Assembly: GCA_037013495.1 (NCBI GenBank) | Contig: CM072809.1 | Span: 1 to 64,000, forward strand | Direction: 5' to 3' | DNA: 64,000 nucleotides | Source of the DNA: Hippophae tibetana | Taxonomy: Eukaryota > Streptophyta > Magnoliopsida > Rosales > Elaeagnaceae | Part shown: piece after piece, positions 14,129 to 25,108 of the stretch | Layout: each line of letters begins with the position of its first letter | How positions within the stretch are numbered: position 1 is the stretch's first letter | Position numbers and translations under genes: made by a program | The notes under the pieces: generated by a model | Database searches by the model: none | Seen by the model: only the letters and a program-made list of their open reading frames with translations | What the model was told of the DNA's origin: nothing

Positions 14129-17100
14129 ATGCAGAGATCACGTAAAGCTCTTCTACAAAGAAGAGCTTTGGAGAAAGCTATTAGCGGAAGGAATTGCTTA
14201 TATAAGGTGTCTTTGTCATTGGTTTTTGTTTTGTGGGGTTTTATATTCCTATTCAGTTTATGGATAAGTCGTGGAGATGGTTATAGAGGTAAGCTTTCCA
14301 TTCCATTTTGACATGAAATTTCTTTTTAATTTAATTTTTAACATTCTTTGTCATGTTTTTCCTATCTCTACCTGCTCATTGTTCCCGCAAAGTGCCAGAC
14401 ACTTAGTTCAGACATTAATAAATGCAGAATATGTACGAGCATGGCATTTTTTTATATAATTGTGATGCTGTTCTACCATTGGCTATTCTCTTGTGTTGCT
14501 TGTCTTGATGCACAAAAGAGCGGTTATAAAAATTGTGTAGTGCCTGTAGTCCTGTGTTGCCCCAACTTTAATCTCCAGGAAAGAAATGAAACAGCAAGCG
14601 TAGCACCAGCTTGCTTAGCAAAAAGAACATCTAAGCACCAACTTTCATGATGTTAAAATATCTTGCTTTTAAGGAGCTCCTTTAGTTTCCTATCTCTCTT
14701 ATGGATTATGATAAAGTTGATTTCGTGTTGCTATTTTTTTCTAACATTGTTAGGATGGAAATGGATCTGATCCAATCTTATCCACTGCTGATCCAATTTG
14801 ATCCAATCCACTATGAAAAAATCCAAAATGATCTGTTTTGTTTTGATTTGCAAATAATATGGACCAGATTTAGAATTTGATTTGTGAGTCAACGGATAGT
14901 TGGATATCCACAATCCAATGCGTTGACCTATTCATCAACAAAAGATCACACCCAATATACTTTTTTTGCTAATCAATCTGGATCCAATTTGAATCTGATC
15001 TAGTTTGATCCAAAGCATAAGACTAATCAAATGTTTGTGGAGCTGCATTATGTTGGATCTTTTTCCATCCCTTGTTTTTCTCAAGTGTTTTTGAAGCTCT
15101 ATGGATTTTTTAGCTTTAAACTATGTAATGAGACAATATTAACTGCCCTCTCTCTGTAAAATAGAAAAAATAAATTCTTTTATGAAAAAGAATTTTAAAA
15201 TGATTTCACTGTGCTCCTAACCCATAACTCCTGAGGGTTTTGGGCTTTGGGGCTGAAGTAATAGTAATGAAAGTGCAAATAAACAGTTTCCAAATGATGC
15301 TTAGAACATTTCTTCTTTATTGAGTTCAAGAAAACAAATTCTTTCATACATAAGACCAAATGTAACCAAGTTTTCTTTTCCCCATTGTTTTTGAGAAGAT
15401 GTTGCTTATAATGCTCTCAGTGTTTTTCTCCTTTTTGCTGTCGTTCTTCCAGCAAGGATTTAATTATGCATGTTATAATGTTATATTGTGTTGCATATTC
15501 ATGATTGATTTTTGGAATTTTCTTTTTGCATTGGATTATCAGACGGAACCGTAGAACCTATTGGCATATCAACTTGGGATGAAGTAAAGCAAGAGCAGAG
15601 TGAAGGTTTAGATTCTTTGAATATACATCCAACCACAGAAATGGCCCCTGTCTATTCTTGTGAGAGTTTGCTTACAAATGCAACTTCCAGTGAATCACTC
15701 GATACTAAAGGAGGTAATAACTTTGTTGTGGCACAACCTCTGGTAGATACCTCTAGTTTGGGTACAAAACTTGAAAATGATGGCCTGAAGAATGACCGCC
15801 TCTCCCATGCTATGCCACTGGGTCTTGATGAATTTAAGAGCAGAACATACAGTACCAAAAGTAAATCTGGGTTTGGTCAGGCTGGAAGTAAAGTGCATAG
15901 AGTTGAGCCTGGAGGCTCAGAATATAATTATGCTTCAGCGCCAAAAGGATCTAAAGTCTTAGCTTTCAACAAAGAAGCCAAGGGTGCCTATAATATTTTG
16001 GGCAGAGATAAAGACAAATATCTTCGCAATCCTTGTTCTGCCGAAGGGAAATTTGTTGTTGTAGAACTCTCGGAAGAGACCTTAGTGAAGACAATTGAAA
16101 TAGCTAATTTTGAGCATTACTCTTCTAATTTGAAGGAGTTTGAGCTATTTGGAAGTTTGATTTATCCTACAGATCAATGGGTCAAACTTGGGAATTTCAC
16201 AGCTGCTAATGTGAAGCTAGCTCAGAGGTTTAGTCTCGTGGAGCCCAAATGGGTGAGATATCTTAAGTTAAACCTTTTGAATCATTATGGTTCAGAATTC
16301 TATTGTACACTAAGTGTTGTTGAAGTTTACGGAGAGGATGCTATTGAGCGAATGCTTGAAGATTTGATATCTGTTCAAGGTACTATTTTAACATCTGATG
16401 GTACGGCTAGTGAACAAGGACCAGAGTTTTCACATCCGAAGTCACAGGAGGGTGATGATCTCTATCAAAATATTGTTAAAGAAATAGAACCTCACATTTC
16501 AGTGGAAAGCTCTAGTGGGAACCAGGGTTTTATCAAAAATGATTTTCCCCATCCCATTGGAGAACTGCACCATCAGCAAATTGGAAGGATGCCAGGAGAC
16601 ACTGTTCTCAAGATTCTCATGCAGAAAGTTCGTGCATTGGATTTAAATCTATCTGTTCTCGAACTATACTTGGAGGAACTGACTTCCAGATATGGAAATA
16701 TTTTTAATGAAATTGACAAAGACATAGGAGACCAAGATATTCTTCTAAAGAAGCTAAGAGCAGACATAAGGAATCTCCTTGAAAGTCTGGAAATCATTGT
16801 ACCTAAAATTCTTCCTTGGTTGAATTTTGATTATTTTATTATAGTTTATTTTGCTAATCAAATTTTGATTACCATTTATGAATAACCTAAAATGATGATA
16901 TTGCAATATCTATCATATCTTGTGTGTTTATGATGTGATTTTATTTATTCTCAGGCTAAGCATGCAGATGATCTTATTACTTGGAAGTCCCATGTTTCAA
17001 TGCAGATGAATGACTTACTTGAGGACAATGTTGTTCTCCGGTGAGGATTTATTCTTTTGCAATTTATCATTTAGATATACTTCTTTAATTCACAGTCATA

Positions 17101-17805
17101 GGTGCACGCAGACAGAATCTGAGCAACTAATGGGCCAGCACAGCATGGCCCGTCTCACTAAAATCATGTACCAGCCCATTTGAAAATTACGTGTTACTGT
17201 TTCGGGCACATCCCATGAGATAAATCAAACCCATTTAGGCTGTCCTATACCAATTGACAACTCTAAGGCAGATACATGTTTCTTCGTTAACAATCCTCAA
17301 TTAGCTTGCTAATCTGGAAAATAGTTGATCTTTCTACCTTTAACTTGTTTTCTACTTTATGCATGGAGTCGGTTTTACCTGATTAGTTACTGATGAGATG
17401 CGTCACAAATTGTGTTTGTGGTTATTTTATTTTTTCTTCTTTTTTTTCCTTCTTGCTACAAAAAATGTGTCGTTCCATATATTGATGCCACTTGATAATT
17501 TAAATGGGTCTGTTTTGTAATGTACCTGGTGCTAATATGTGCTGTTGTATAAATACAGATCTGAGATTGAAAAGGTTCTGGAGAAACAGATATCCTTGGA
17601 GACCAAGAATATTATAGTATTCGTAGTATGTTTGATATTTTCATTGCTAGCGCTGTTGAGGCTTTTTGTTGGTATGGCGGTTAGTGTTCATATGATATTG
17701 AGTGTTCATGACACAAATAATCCTAGGAAATTTTGTTGGATGAGCTCTTCCTGGAACTTCTTATTGTTGAGTTGTATCCTTATATTATTCATACTATCAA
17801 TATAA
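14129..17805 (+). CDS. Mid-SUN domain protein (SUN3/4/5 type), 4 exons
   Basis: Coding exons are 14129-14288, 15543-16798, 16955-17040 and 17559-17805, all with GT-AG introns and matching phases, giving 582 residues. The start [14 protein letters not shown] is the characteristic N-terminus of plant mid-SUN proteins. One membrane segment lies at about residues 27-46, the SUN domain at about 181-318 (from [13 protein letters not shown] to [13 protein letters not shown]), a helical coiled-coil-like stretch follows, and two C-terminal membrane segments lie at about 519-540 and 565-582. Mid-SUN proteins sit in the nuclear envelope and ER, bind SUN/KASH partners and act in nuclear shape and seed development in Arabidopsis. 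No stop or frameshift is seen, so the gene looks intact. Which of SUN3, SUN4 or SUN5 is orthologous cannot be decided by eye. The ATG at 15512 lies in intron 1 and is not the start. Confidence 0.93.
14755..15020. repeat. Repeat-like insertion in SUN intron 1
   Basis: Within intron 1 (14289-15542) lies a stretch dense in GATCC/GATCCAAT variants on both strands: GGATCTGATCCAATC near its start and GGATCCAATTTGAATCTGATC near its end. Such GATCCAAT-rich segments are common in dispersed plant repeats. I found no clear terminal repeats or target duplication, so its class is open. Confidence 0.35.
17100..17270. repeat. GGGCC-rich repeat fragment in SUN intron 3
   Basis: Intron 3 (17041-17558) contains GGGCCAGCACAGCATGGCCC followed by AGCCCATTT, GGGCACATCCCATG and AACCCATTTAGGC. 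This resembles the GGGCC/GGCCC motifs of dispersed plant transposon-derived repeats. It is short, without defined ends, and does not disturb the exon boundaries. Confidence 0.3.
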
Positions 17806-17930
17806 TTTTTATGCAATGTTTTAGGAAGTTGAAACTTTGTTATTCGTTTACTTATCAGGAACTATCAGAAGTTAAGAAAACGTTTACTGGTAATGACTTA
17901 ATGATAATTTTTTTACCGGCAATTCACTTT

Positions 17931-18285
17931 TGAAATCATGGGCTTGATTCTCCCTTACTTGATCCTGATATAAAAAATAAAAATATTAGTATAAAATATT
18001 ATCATTGTTACATTCAAAAAGTAAGGGTGTTGTACCTTGAATGGTATTACAAGTTTCAACAAAAACAATTGACTTTTTTTTAAATAGATTAACTTGGTCT
18101 CATATGAAATCATGGGCTTGATTCTCCCTTGCTTGATCCTGATATAAAAAATAAAAATATTAGTATAAAATATTATCATTGTTACATTCAAAAAGTAAGA
18201 GTGTTGTTGTACCTTGAATGAATGGTATTACAAGTTTCAACAAAAACAATTGACTTTTTTTTAAATAGATTAACTTGGTCTCATA
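17931..18285. repeat. Two-copy tandem duplication, about 174-181 bp unit
   Basis: The segment starting TGAAATCATGGGCTTGATTC at 17931 is repeated at 18105 with near identity through TTAACTTGGTCTCAT. The second copy differs by small internal duplications (GTTGTTG for GTTG, AATGAATGG for AATGG). It begins about 125 bp after the stop codon of the SUN gene, so it probably lies in or just beyond its 3' UTR. Confidence 0.9.
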
Positions 18286-18616
18286 AACTACCTAAATGTA
18301 ATTCGTCTTTTTTTGCGTGTTTTTTAACCCTCTTTATGTAGTGTACTTATATTTTTTCTCTTATGCAAAAGACACAAGTTTAAAGGATATTTAAAAATGT
18401 ATATATTTTTTTAATAATACAAGAAATAAATATTTTTTATGGGATTAAAAATAAAACTAATTAAATAATTGTGTTATATAAAAATTCCAAGGATTTAAGT
18501 TTTTATGTTGATTGAAAATAAGTTCTGCTTTTTAACCTAATTTTGAAACAAATAAAAAAGAAGGATGTTTCAAAAACTTGTTTTATTTTTCTAATTTCAA
18601 AGCTTTCATGATTAAT

Positions 18617-18977
18617 TTTCAAGTTATACTCTAATAAATTATTTTTCAAAAATAATGCTCCATCTCTTTTTCATAGTGATTCTCAATACAATCAAAATTA
18701 AAAATGTAAAAAATAAAAGGTTAGTTATTTATTTTAAAAGTTTATTAAGAAATAATTAAGGATTATTTTTGAAATTTATTTTATTTTCTATGTTTTAATT
18801 TACTTCATGGATAGAGTTTTATTTTTAACCCTCTCAATCTAGTGTACGTATATTTTTTTCTATTACACATAAAACACATTTCAAGTTATATTTAGTAACT
18901 TATTTTTCACAAAGAACGCTATACCTCTTTTCCATAGTGATTCTCAATACGATCAAAATTAAGAATGTAAACAAATA
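18617..18977. repeat. Diverged direct repeat pair
   Basis: A block at about 18617-18720 (TTTCAAGTTATA, then CATAGTGATTCTCAATAC and ATCAAAATTAA) recurs at about 18873-18975. Spacing is about 255 bp, with visible substitutions. The intervening sequence is AT-rich and has no gene. Confidence 0.6.
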
Positions 18978-19382
18978 GGGGAGAAAAAATCAAAAATATC
19001 CCTAAGGTTTTTAATATTTTCAAAAATAACCTTAACATTTAAAAAAACTACAATACCACTAAGGTTTAAGGTATAGTAGGGGTATTTTTGATAAAGTTAA
19101 ATTAACTATTATAGCATGAGTATTTTAAAAGAAAAGTTAAATCTCAAGGGTATTTGCGGTAATATTTTCAACGATAATATTAAAAAAGCTATATAGGTAG
19201 GGGTAGAAAATAATTTTTCAGATATTGATGTGATTTTTAATGGCTTTTTAATGCTTTATTAAATAATAAAGGCATTTTTTAAGATACTTTAAACCTCAGA
19301 GGTATTGTAGCTTTTTTTTAAACGTTAAGGATATTTCTGAAAATATTGAAAACCTCGGGGGTATTTTTGTTTTTTTATCCCA
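18978..19382. mobile_element. Small inverted-repeat element (MITE-like), about 0.4 kb
   Basis: The left end (GGGGAGAAAAAATCAAAAAT, then CCCTAAGGTTTTTAATATTT and ACTACAATACC by about 19060) is matched in reverse complement by the right end at about 19301-19382 (GGTATTGTAGC to TTTTTTATCCCAC). The arms are about 80 bp with scattered mismatches and enclose about 240 bp of AT-rich sequence without a coding region. This is the structure of a small non-autonomous DNA transposon. A target duplication was not resolved, so the superfamily is not assigned. Confidence 0.7.
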
Positions 19383-19651
19383 CGGGAGTGATATATGTAT
19401 AAGGATGAGATTACTATTTTGCCCCTAATGTTAAATGGAGATATAACACTGATAATGTTCATGGGCATTTTTTATATTAAATAAAGCTTAGGGATAATTT
19501 TAAAGAAACGTAAAGCATCAAGAGTATTTGCAATAATAACCCCAAATAGAGGGTAAATAGATTGTTTTACCATCAAACTATCATAATAATAACAAAAGTA
19601 TTACAAAAAAATAGCATACTTTTCTAATTGTCTTCTTTTTTATTGTTTTGT
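19383..19651. other. AT-rich spacer, no gene seen
   Basis: About 270 bp between the small inverted-repeat element and the solo LTR. I see no open frame, repeat terminus or RNA gene. Confidence 0.5.
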
Positions 19652-19656
19652 GATTT

Positions 19657-21410
19657 TGATGAGCAAAAACCAACATCGTCAATCCTGTCAATACTTTGAT
19701 TTTATATGTATAAAACTCTCGTAAATACACGAATCATTTCGTAGAAAATCATAAGTATACTCCCAAGGTCGATCTAAGGAATGAATATATATGGTTTTTA
19801 ATTTATTATTCAAACTTTTAAAAACGAAATTAAATCATAAACATCCTGTTACGATATTTTGGGTTTTGTGTTTCTAATCTAATAACATAAAAATAAACAT
19901 AGATACATATTCAATAAATATTGATGCAAATTTTATAATTTATAATATTGGAGTATTTATGGCTATAATAACTAATTAATTATACTTGCTCATATTATTT
20001 AGGTTATTAAAGATATAAATTAATATTTATTGATTCTCTCTTTTTTATATGAATACCAACTTTGGTGGGGTTAGATATTATTTGTTAACTAAACAAATCA
20101 ATTAACACCTATGGGTGGGGTTGATAACTAATTTGGTTAATTAAATTAATTCTTTTTTAAGAGATTGAAAATGAATCATTTAAATGCCACATTTGGTGGG
20201 GTTAGACAGTTTAAACTTTATTCAAGGTCTCCAAATTAAACCTAAGAATTTAATTATCCGAGTACTAACTTTCTATTTTTAAAACTACTACTGAAAACAT
20301 GTTGTCAATACAATTTCATATAATAATTCTTATAAAAACTTTTGAAATAGAGTTTCACTTTAACTACCGGGCGATTTTACCAACAAATAAAAGAGTACTA
20401 CTCTAAATCATACCGGATAACTAAATCTTAAAATCTAATTTTCAGATTTAAGTTTGTAATGAAAAATAATGTATTTCTCTCTAACATTCTTAATATAAAA
20501 TCTTGAATAAAAATAAAATCAATTCATTTTAGAGATTTTTACCTATTTAATATTTTGGAAGCATAACAACGTTATTATTATATCATGTTTACAAATAGCC
20601 AGCAATATTAAATTTAATCACAAACAAATTAAATATAACATATAAGAATAAAACATAAAAAAATGACTACAAAGAAAATAAAATCCTTACAGTACTTTGA
20701 TGCTAACTCTGTTGCTGAAAAATCTCCAAACGGAATTTGTATTTTCATTTATTGAATCAAAAAGCAAATAAATTACAAAAACATAATTAATTCTTCTAAA
20801 AAAGAGAAGAACTCTAAAACTAAGAAAAGCTAAAAACAAAGAAATGGAGAGAAAGAAAGAGAAGAGAAGAGAAGATGTGTTTTTTGGTGTGTTTTGTTAT
20901 GAAAAGAATGAAGGTATTTATAGGTGAAGAGAGGAAGAAAAAGTGGGTGGAAAATGATTAAAAATGGAGGAAACACATAGTAGGTGATGATGACGTCAGT
21001 TGGTAGGTGCGGCGCGGCGGCGCACATGGAATGGAGTAGAGGTGCGCATGGAGCAGGGGTGTGATGGACTGGGCATTGTGCTGGCGTGGCACGCGCATTG
21101 ACCGGCACGGTTGGGTGGCTGCGTGCACGATTTCCTCATTTTTGACCCATTTTGTCCAATTTTTTCATCTTTTTTTTTTACTTTTACTCAATTACTTTAT
21201 GAATATATTAGTGATGTATTACCTCTAGTTTTTTCTTTGAGTCTTTAAGTTAATTTTTTAAGCAAAAATACTTGAAAATAATAAAATACTTGTGATTCCG
21301 AAGAGATTGATTTATATAAATATATGATAAAATCATATAAATATATATCTTTTTAATCAATTAACATGCATAAAATCATGATAATTTTAATACTTTTTGA
21401 ACACTTATCA
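19657..21410. mobile_element. Solo LTR, family Y copy 1, TSD GATTT
   Basis: The 1,754 bp segment begins TGATGAGCAAAAACC and ends ACACTTATCA. It is flanked on both sides by the perfect 5-bp duplication GATTT (19652-19656 and 21411-21415). TG...CA ends plus a 5-bp target duplication, with no internal region, define a solo LTR left by recombination between the two LTRs of a retrotransposon. A second copy at 43149-45020 shares its whole length, including the motifs TGGTGGGGTTAGA and CTACCGGGCGATT. A short GC-rich patch at about 21000-21125 gives chance open frames. Confidence 0.9.
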
Positions 21411-21415
21411 GATTT

Positions 21416-21678
21416 TACTTGTCATATTTAAGTTTATTTTGGACAAATAAAATATCATATTATGTATTGTTTTATTTTCATCTTAAATCCAAAAAATAAT
21501 TAAAATAAGATAAAATGAATTTATGGTTCATATTAAATGGATATCTATCCAAATTAACACTTCTTATTCTACTTACTCAATACATCTAGAAGAAAATGAT
21601 GTAAAGAACCAATATTGAGTATTGGGAAAAAAATATACGTTTACTGAAGTAAAACCCTAAAACATTTTTAAGTATTTA
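21416..21678. other. AT-rich spacer, no gene seen
   Basis: AT-rich sequence between the solo LTR and the start of the probable Helitron. It includes the short chance match AAAACCCTAAAAC, which is not an interstitial telomere. Confidence 0.5.
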
Positions 21679-21699
21679 TCTTTATATATAAAAAGAAAA

Positions 21700-22690
21700 A
21701 AAGTTTGGTCGATGACCAACTGTGATATTTTTTATTTATTTTAGTTTTGTTTACGCTAATATATATCAAATGTTCGTATAATAAATATATTTTATGCTTT
21801 TTTTAGTTTTTTACATCGATAGATTTTAAAATATCTATATAATAAATACAATTTTTATTAATAGCTATTTTGTATAATATAATTATTTTTATTATATTAA
21901 GGATGATAATTCATATAAGTAATGATTGTTTGTTTATTGACCACATAAATAGCAAGGTAACAATATAATAAATATATTTTTTATATTTTTATTTGTTAGT
22001 ATTTTTATACTAATAAATACTAAAATTTTATATATTAAATATATTTTTATGAATAATTATCTTATATAATACAATTATTTTTATTACATTAAGGGTGATA
22101 ATTCATACAATTAATGAATATCCATTTAATGAGTATTCAATCAATTCTCTTATTAACGTATCATATTTTTTTGAATTAATAATTTTCATGTCGACAACAT
22201 ATCATATCTCATATCAATTAAAACAAATAGTCAACTAAATTATTTTTAAGTAAAAAATACTTATTAAACTCAATTAAGTCATATTTATCATTTATGACAT
22301 ATTAATTTCTTATATAGTAAAAATACTAATTGAATAAGTTGATTTTTTTATTAGTTTTTTACACTAATAAATATCAAAATATTCATATAATAAATAATTT
22401 TTTTGTGAATACTTATTTTGTATGATGTAATTTTTTATTATATTAAGAATAATAATTCATACAATTAATGATTACATATTTAATGAGTATTTGATCAATT
22501 CACTTATGAGCAAATCATATTTTTGTTGAAATAATAATTTTCATGTTGAGATCATATCATAACTCATATTAAGTAAAAAAGAATAGTCAGTTAATATAAA
22601 TTATTTTTAAACAAAATATACTTATTAAATTCAATCAAGTAAAATCTATCATTTATATACTAATAAAAAATGTAGCAGAGAAGAAATTAG
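21700..22690. repeat. Tandem-like AT-rich repeat units
   Basis: A block of roughly 300-400 bp recurs with divergence: a GTTTTTTACANYAATAAATA-like part, then TTATATAATGTAATTATTTTTATTAC, then GATAATTCATACAATTAATGA, then ATCAATTCACTTATKAGC and TTTTCATGTTGA. I see it starting near 21720, 21970 and 22340, and again at 25160 and 25450. No coding sequence is evident. Confidence 0.6.
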
Positions 22691-22699
22691 CATTAAATT

Positions 22700-24840
22700 A
22701 AGAACTATCATAAATATAAACAAAAAGAAAATAAGAATAAACAACTAAACAAACTAGATACCTGAAAAATAACAAATAAAAGAAATAAACAACTTCAAAC
22801 AAGTTAATAAAAGAAAATAAAATATATTATACCGAAAATTCAAGTTAGTACACATAAATAATAAACAAAAATAAAAATAAAGTAAAATTAAATTAAATAA
22901 TAAAAGTAATTCACAAAAATAAATTAAGTTAGTAATTTAATAAAATAAAATAAGAAGTTAAAATTAATACACAAAAATACTAAAAGAAAAAAATTAAGTT
23001 AGTTAGTAAATTAGTAACTAAAAAAATTAATAAAGGTAATAAAAATTAAAGTTATTACACAAAAATACTAAAAAGAAAATATTAAAAAAATAAGTTAGTA
23101 AATAAATTAATAACTAAAGTCAACTTAATAAAGAAAAAAGTTAAAATAAAAAGTGAAATTAAACTAAAATATTTTTTTGAATTTTAAAATATTTTTTAGA
23201 TTTTTTTTAATTTTAAAAATATTACTTTTCTATTTTTTATTTTTAATTTAAAAAACCCATAAATATTCACAAAAAATTACGAATATTTACAAAAAAAAAA
23301 ATAAAAATTCTGATAGTAAAAATTTAAAATATTATTTCTCCTGAACAATACCACCAAAAGCTTAATGCAAAAAAACTTTATCGTCAAATTTTGATAATTT
23401 ATAAAGAGCTTACAAGTACATGAATTTAACAAGTGGATATGAATTTAACAATAAATAGAAAATTAATGAAAAATTTAACTAGTTGATTATGTTTGATAGA
23501 ATTATTCAAATTAATGAATTATAAATCTAAATTATTGATTCTCACTTTTAGAAATAAATAATGCCTTCTGTTTAGTCACTATTCATTATTAACTAAACCA
23601 CTTAATACCTTCAATCACGATTCATTATTAACTAAACCACTTAATACCTTAATTGAATTATGACTAATTTATAAGAAATTAACAAATCATCTAACTCAAC
23701 ACTTTAGTTTGTTTTTCCAATTTAAACTCTTACTCAAACTATATAAATTAGGTCTAAGAAACCTAATTTTAATACTTTAAATCTATTAAGAAAAATATAT
23801 CATCAATATATTTCTCAATAATAAACTTTGTAAAATTTTAAGAATAGAAAATAATCTGTATCTTATAATAATTAAAAATACTTATCTAAGTAATCTAAAC
23901 AAACATAGTAACAAAACTAAATTCCTATTACTAGTATCAGCAAAACATGCTCAAGATAATAAATGACTAGTAAATTTAATTTAACAAATTCAAGTAATAC
24001 AATAGTATTTATTAAAAAAAATAAGAATATTGATTAAATTTTAATACCAAATGTAGATAGACAAACGTGTCCTATTCCACAGTTGTGATCTTGATCTTCA
24101 CAATATTTCCTAAATTCTAGCAACCTTTTTGAATCACTTGATCTAAAAAATCTCTCTATTGGTGTCTTTTTATCTAATCTAAATTGTGTATAAACTAAAC
24201 TAAGAAAATAAAAACAATGAATAGCTCTGATGGCTATTCAGAAAACTAAAATTTAAATACATAACTAACTACTCTAGGTGCTGACATAAAGTACAAATAA
24301 AACATATATATAGGCTAGTTGAAATCAAAGGGCTTTGGGTGAAATAATAGAACACATATCGTGGCCCAACATTTGCCATACAGTGGCCTGAGATACGTAG
24401 AGGCTTGCCTAATTCAATCTTGAACATGTCACACCACAACACACTACTTTTTCAACATAACATAGAACAGACAACGTGTCCAGTAATTTATGCAAAGAGG
24501 AGTGTGCCAAGATCCATTATTTCTTCTTTGTGGCACGCAATACTTTACTTGAATTATTGTTCTACACCCTTTACATATTGGTTGGTTTTACATATAAGGC
24601 TTATATGCATTGCTCCTTTAAGCTTCAAAGGTGCAAATTATTCATGTGTTGATCAATATATATACTTGAAGCTAAAAATACACAATAAACATTACCCGTG
24701 ATTATGAATATATATATATATTTACATAAATAATTATATAAACATGCATATTAAAACCTATTTATTCACATTTAAGTGTTATAAAACCACGAAATTTTAG
24801 TATTTTCTAAGCACTTACCACTCATATAATAGTTACAAAT
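22700..24840. repeat. AT-rich region with possible old solo LTR
   Basis: This stretch is A-rich on the plus strand (22680-23330), then holds segments reminiscent of the family Y LTR: ACAAGTACATGAATTTAAC near 23410, TTATTAACTAAACCACTTAATACC near 23610, and an end-like segment TTTAGTATTTTCTAAGCACTTACCACTCA at about 24805-24833 that parallels TTTAGTGCTTTTTGAGCACTCATCA in family Y. It may be a much older, diverged relative. No ends or target duplication are defined. Confidence 0.3.
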
Positions 24841-25108
24841 ATATATTTATTCATAACTAAAACAACAAATTAATTAACTATTTTTTTTAAAAGTATTTCT
24901 ACGAACCACTTTATAAAACCTAATAACATTGATTTTTCAATTAGAATAAAAATAACTTAAAATTTTATATTTAAAACTTACTTTTTTCTTTTGTATTATA
25001 AAATAAAGAATTTGAAAAAATAATTATTATTAGTCAATAATTAATACTATTATATATTTATCAAATTTGCATCATCAACTCGTGCATTCACACGGATCCA
25101 AAAACTAG

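Larger units (their letters stand above)
21679..25108 (+). mobile_element. Probable non-autonomous Helitron (ends inferred)
   Basis: The right end has the layout of a Helitron 3' terminus: a short hairpin (CGTG-cattca-CACG at 25081-25094) followed 10 bases later by CTAG and then a host T at 25109. A candidate left end is TCTTTATATATAAAAAG at 21679, preceded by A at 21678, consistent with insertion between A and T. No Rep/helicase coding sequence is present, so it would be non-autonomous. The 3' end is better supported than the 5' end, and the interior is a mosaic of AT-rich repeats, so several elements may be merged here. Confidence 0.4.

Noticed and set aside
15512..15542. ATG at 15512 as the start of the SUN protein
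   Set aside because: It lies in intron 1; the conserved N-terminus and first membrane segment are encoded at 14129-14288 and splice in phase to 15543.
21652..21663. AAACCCTAAAAC as an interstitial telomere
   Set aside because: Only one heptamer-like unit; expected by chance in this AT-rich sequence and not near a rearrangement junction.
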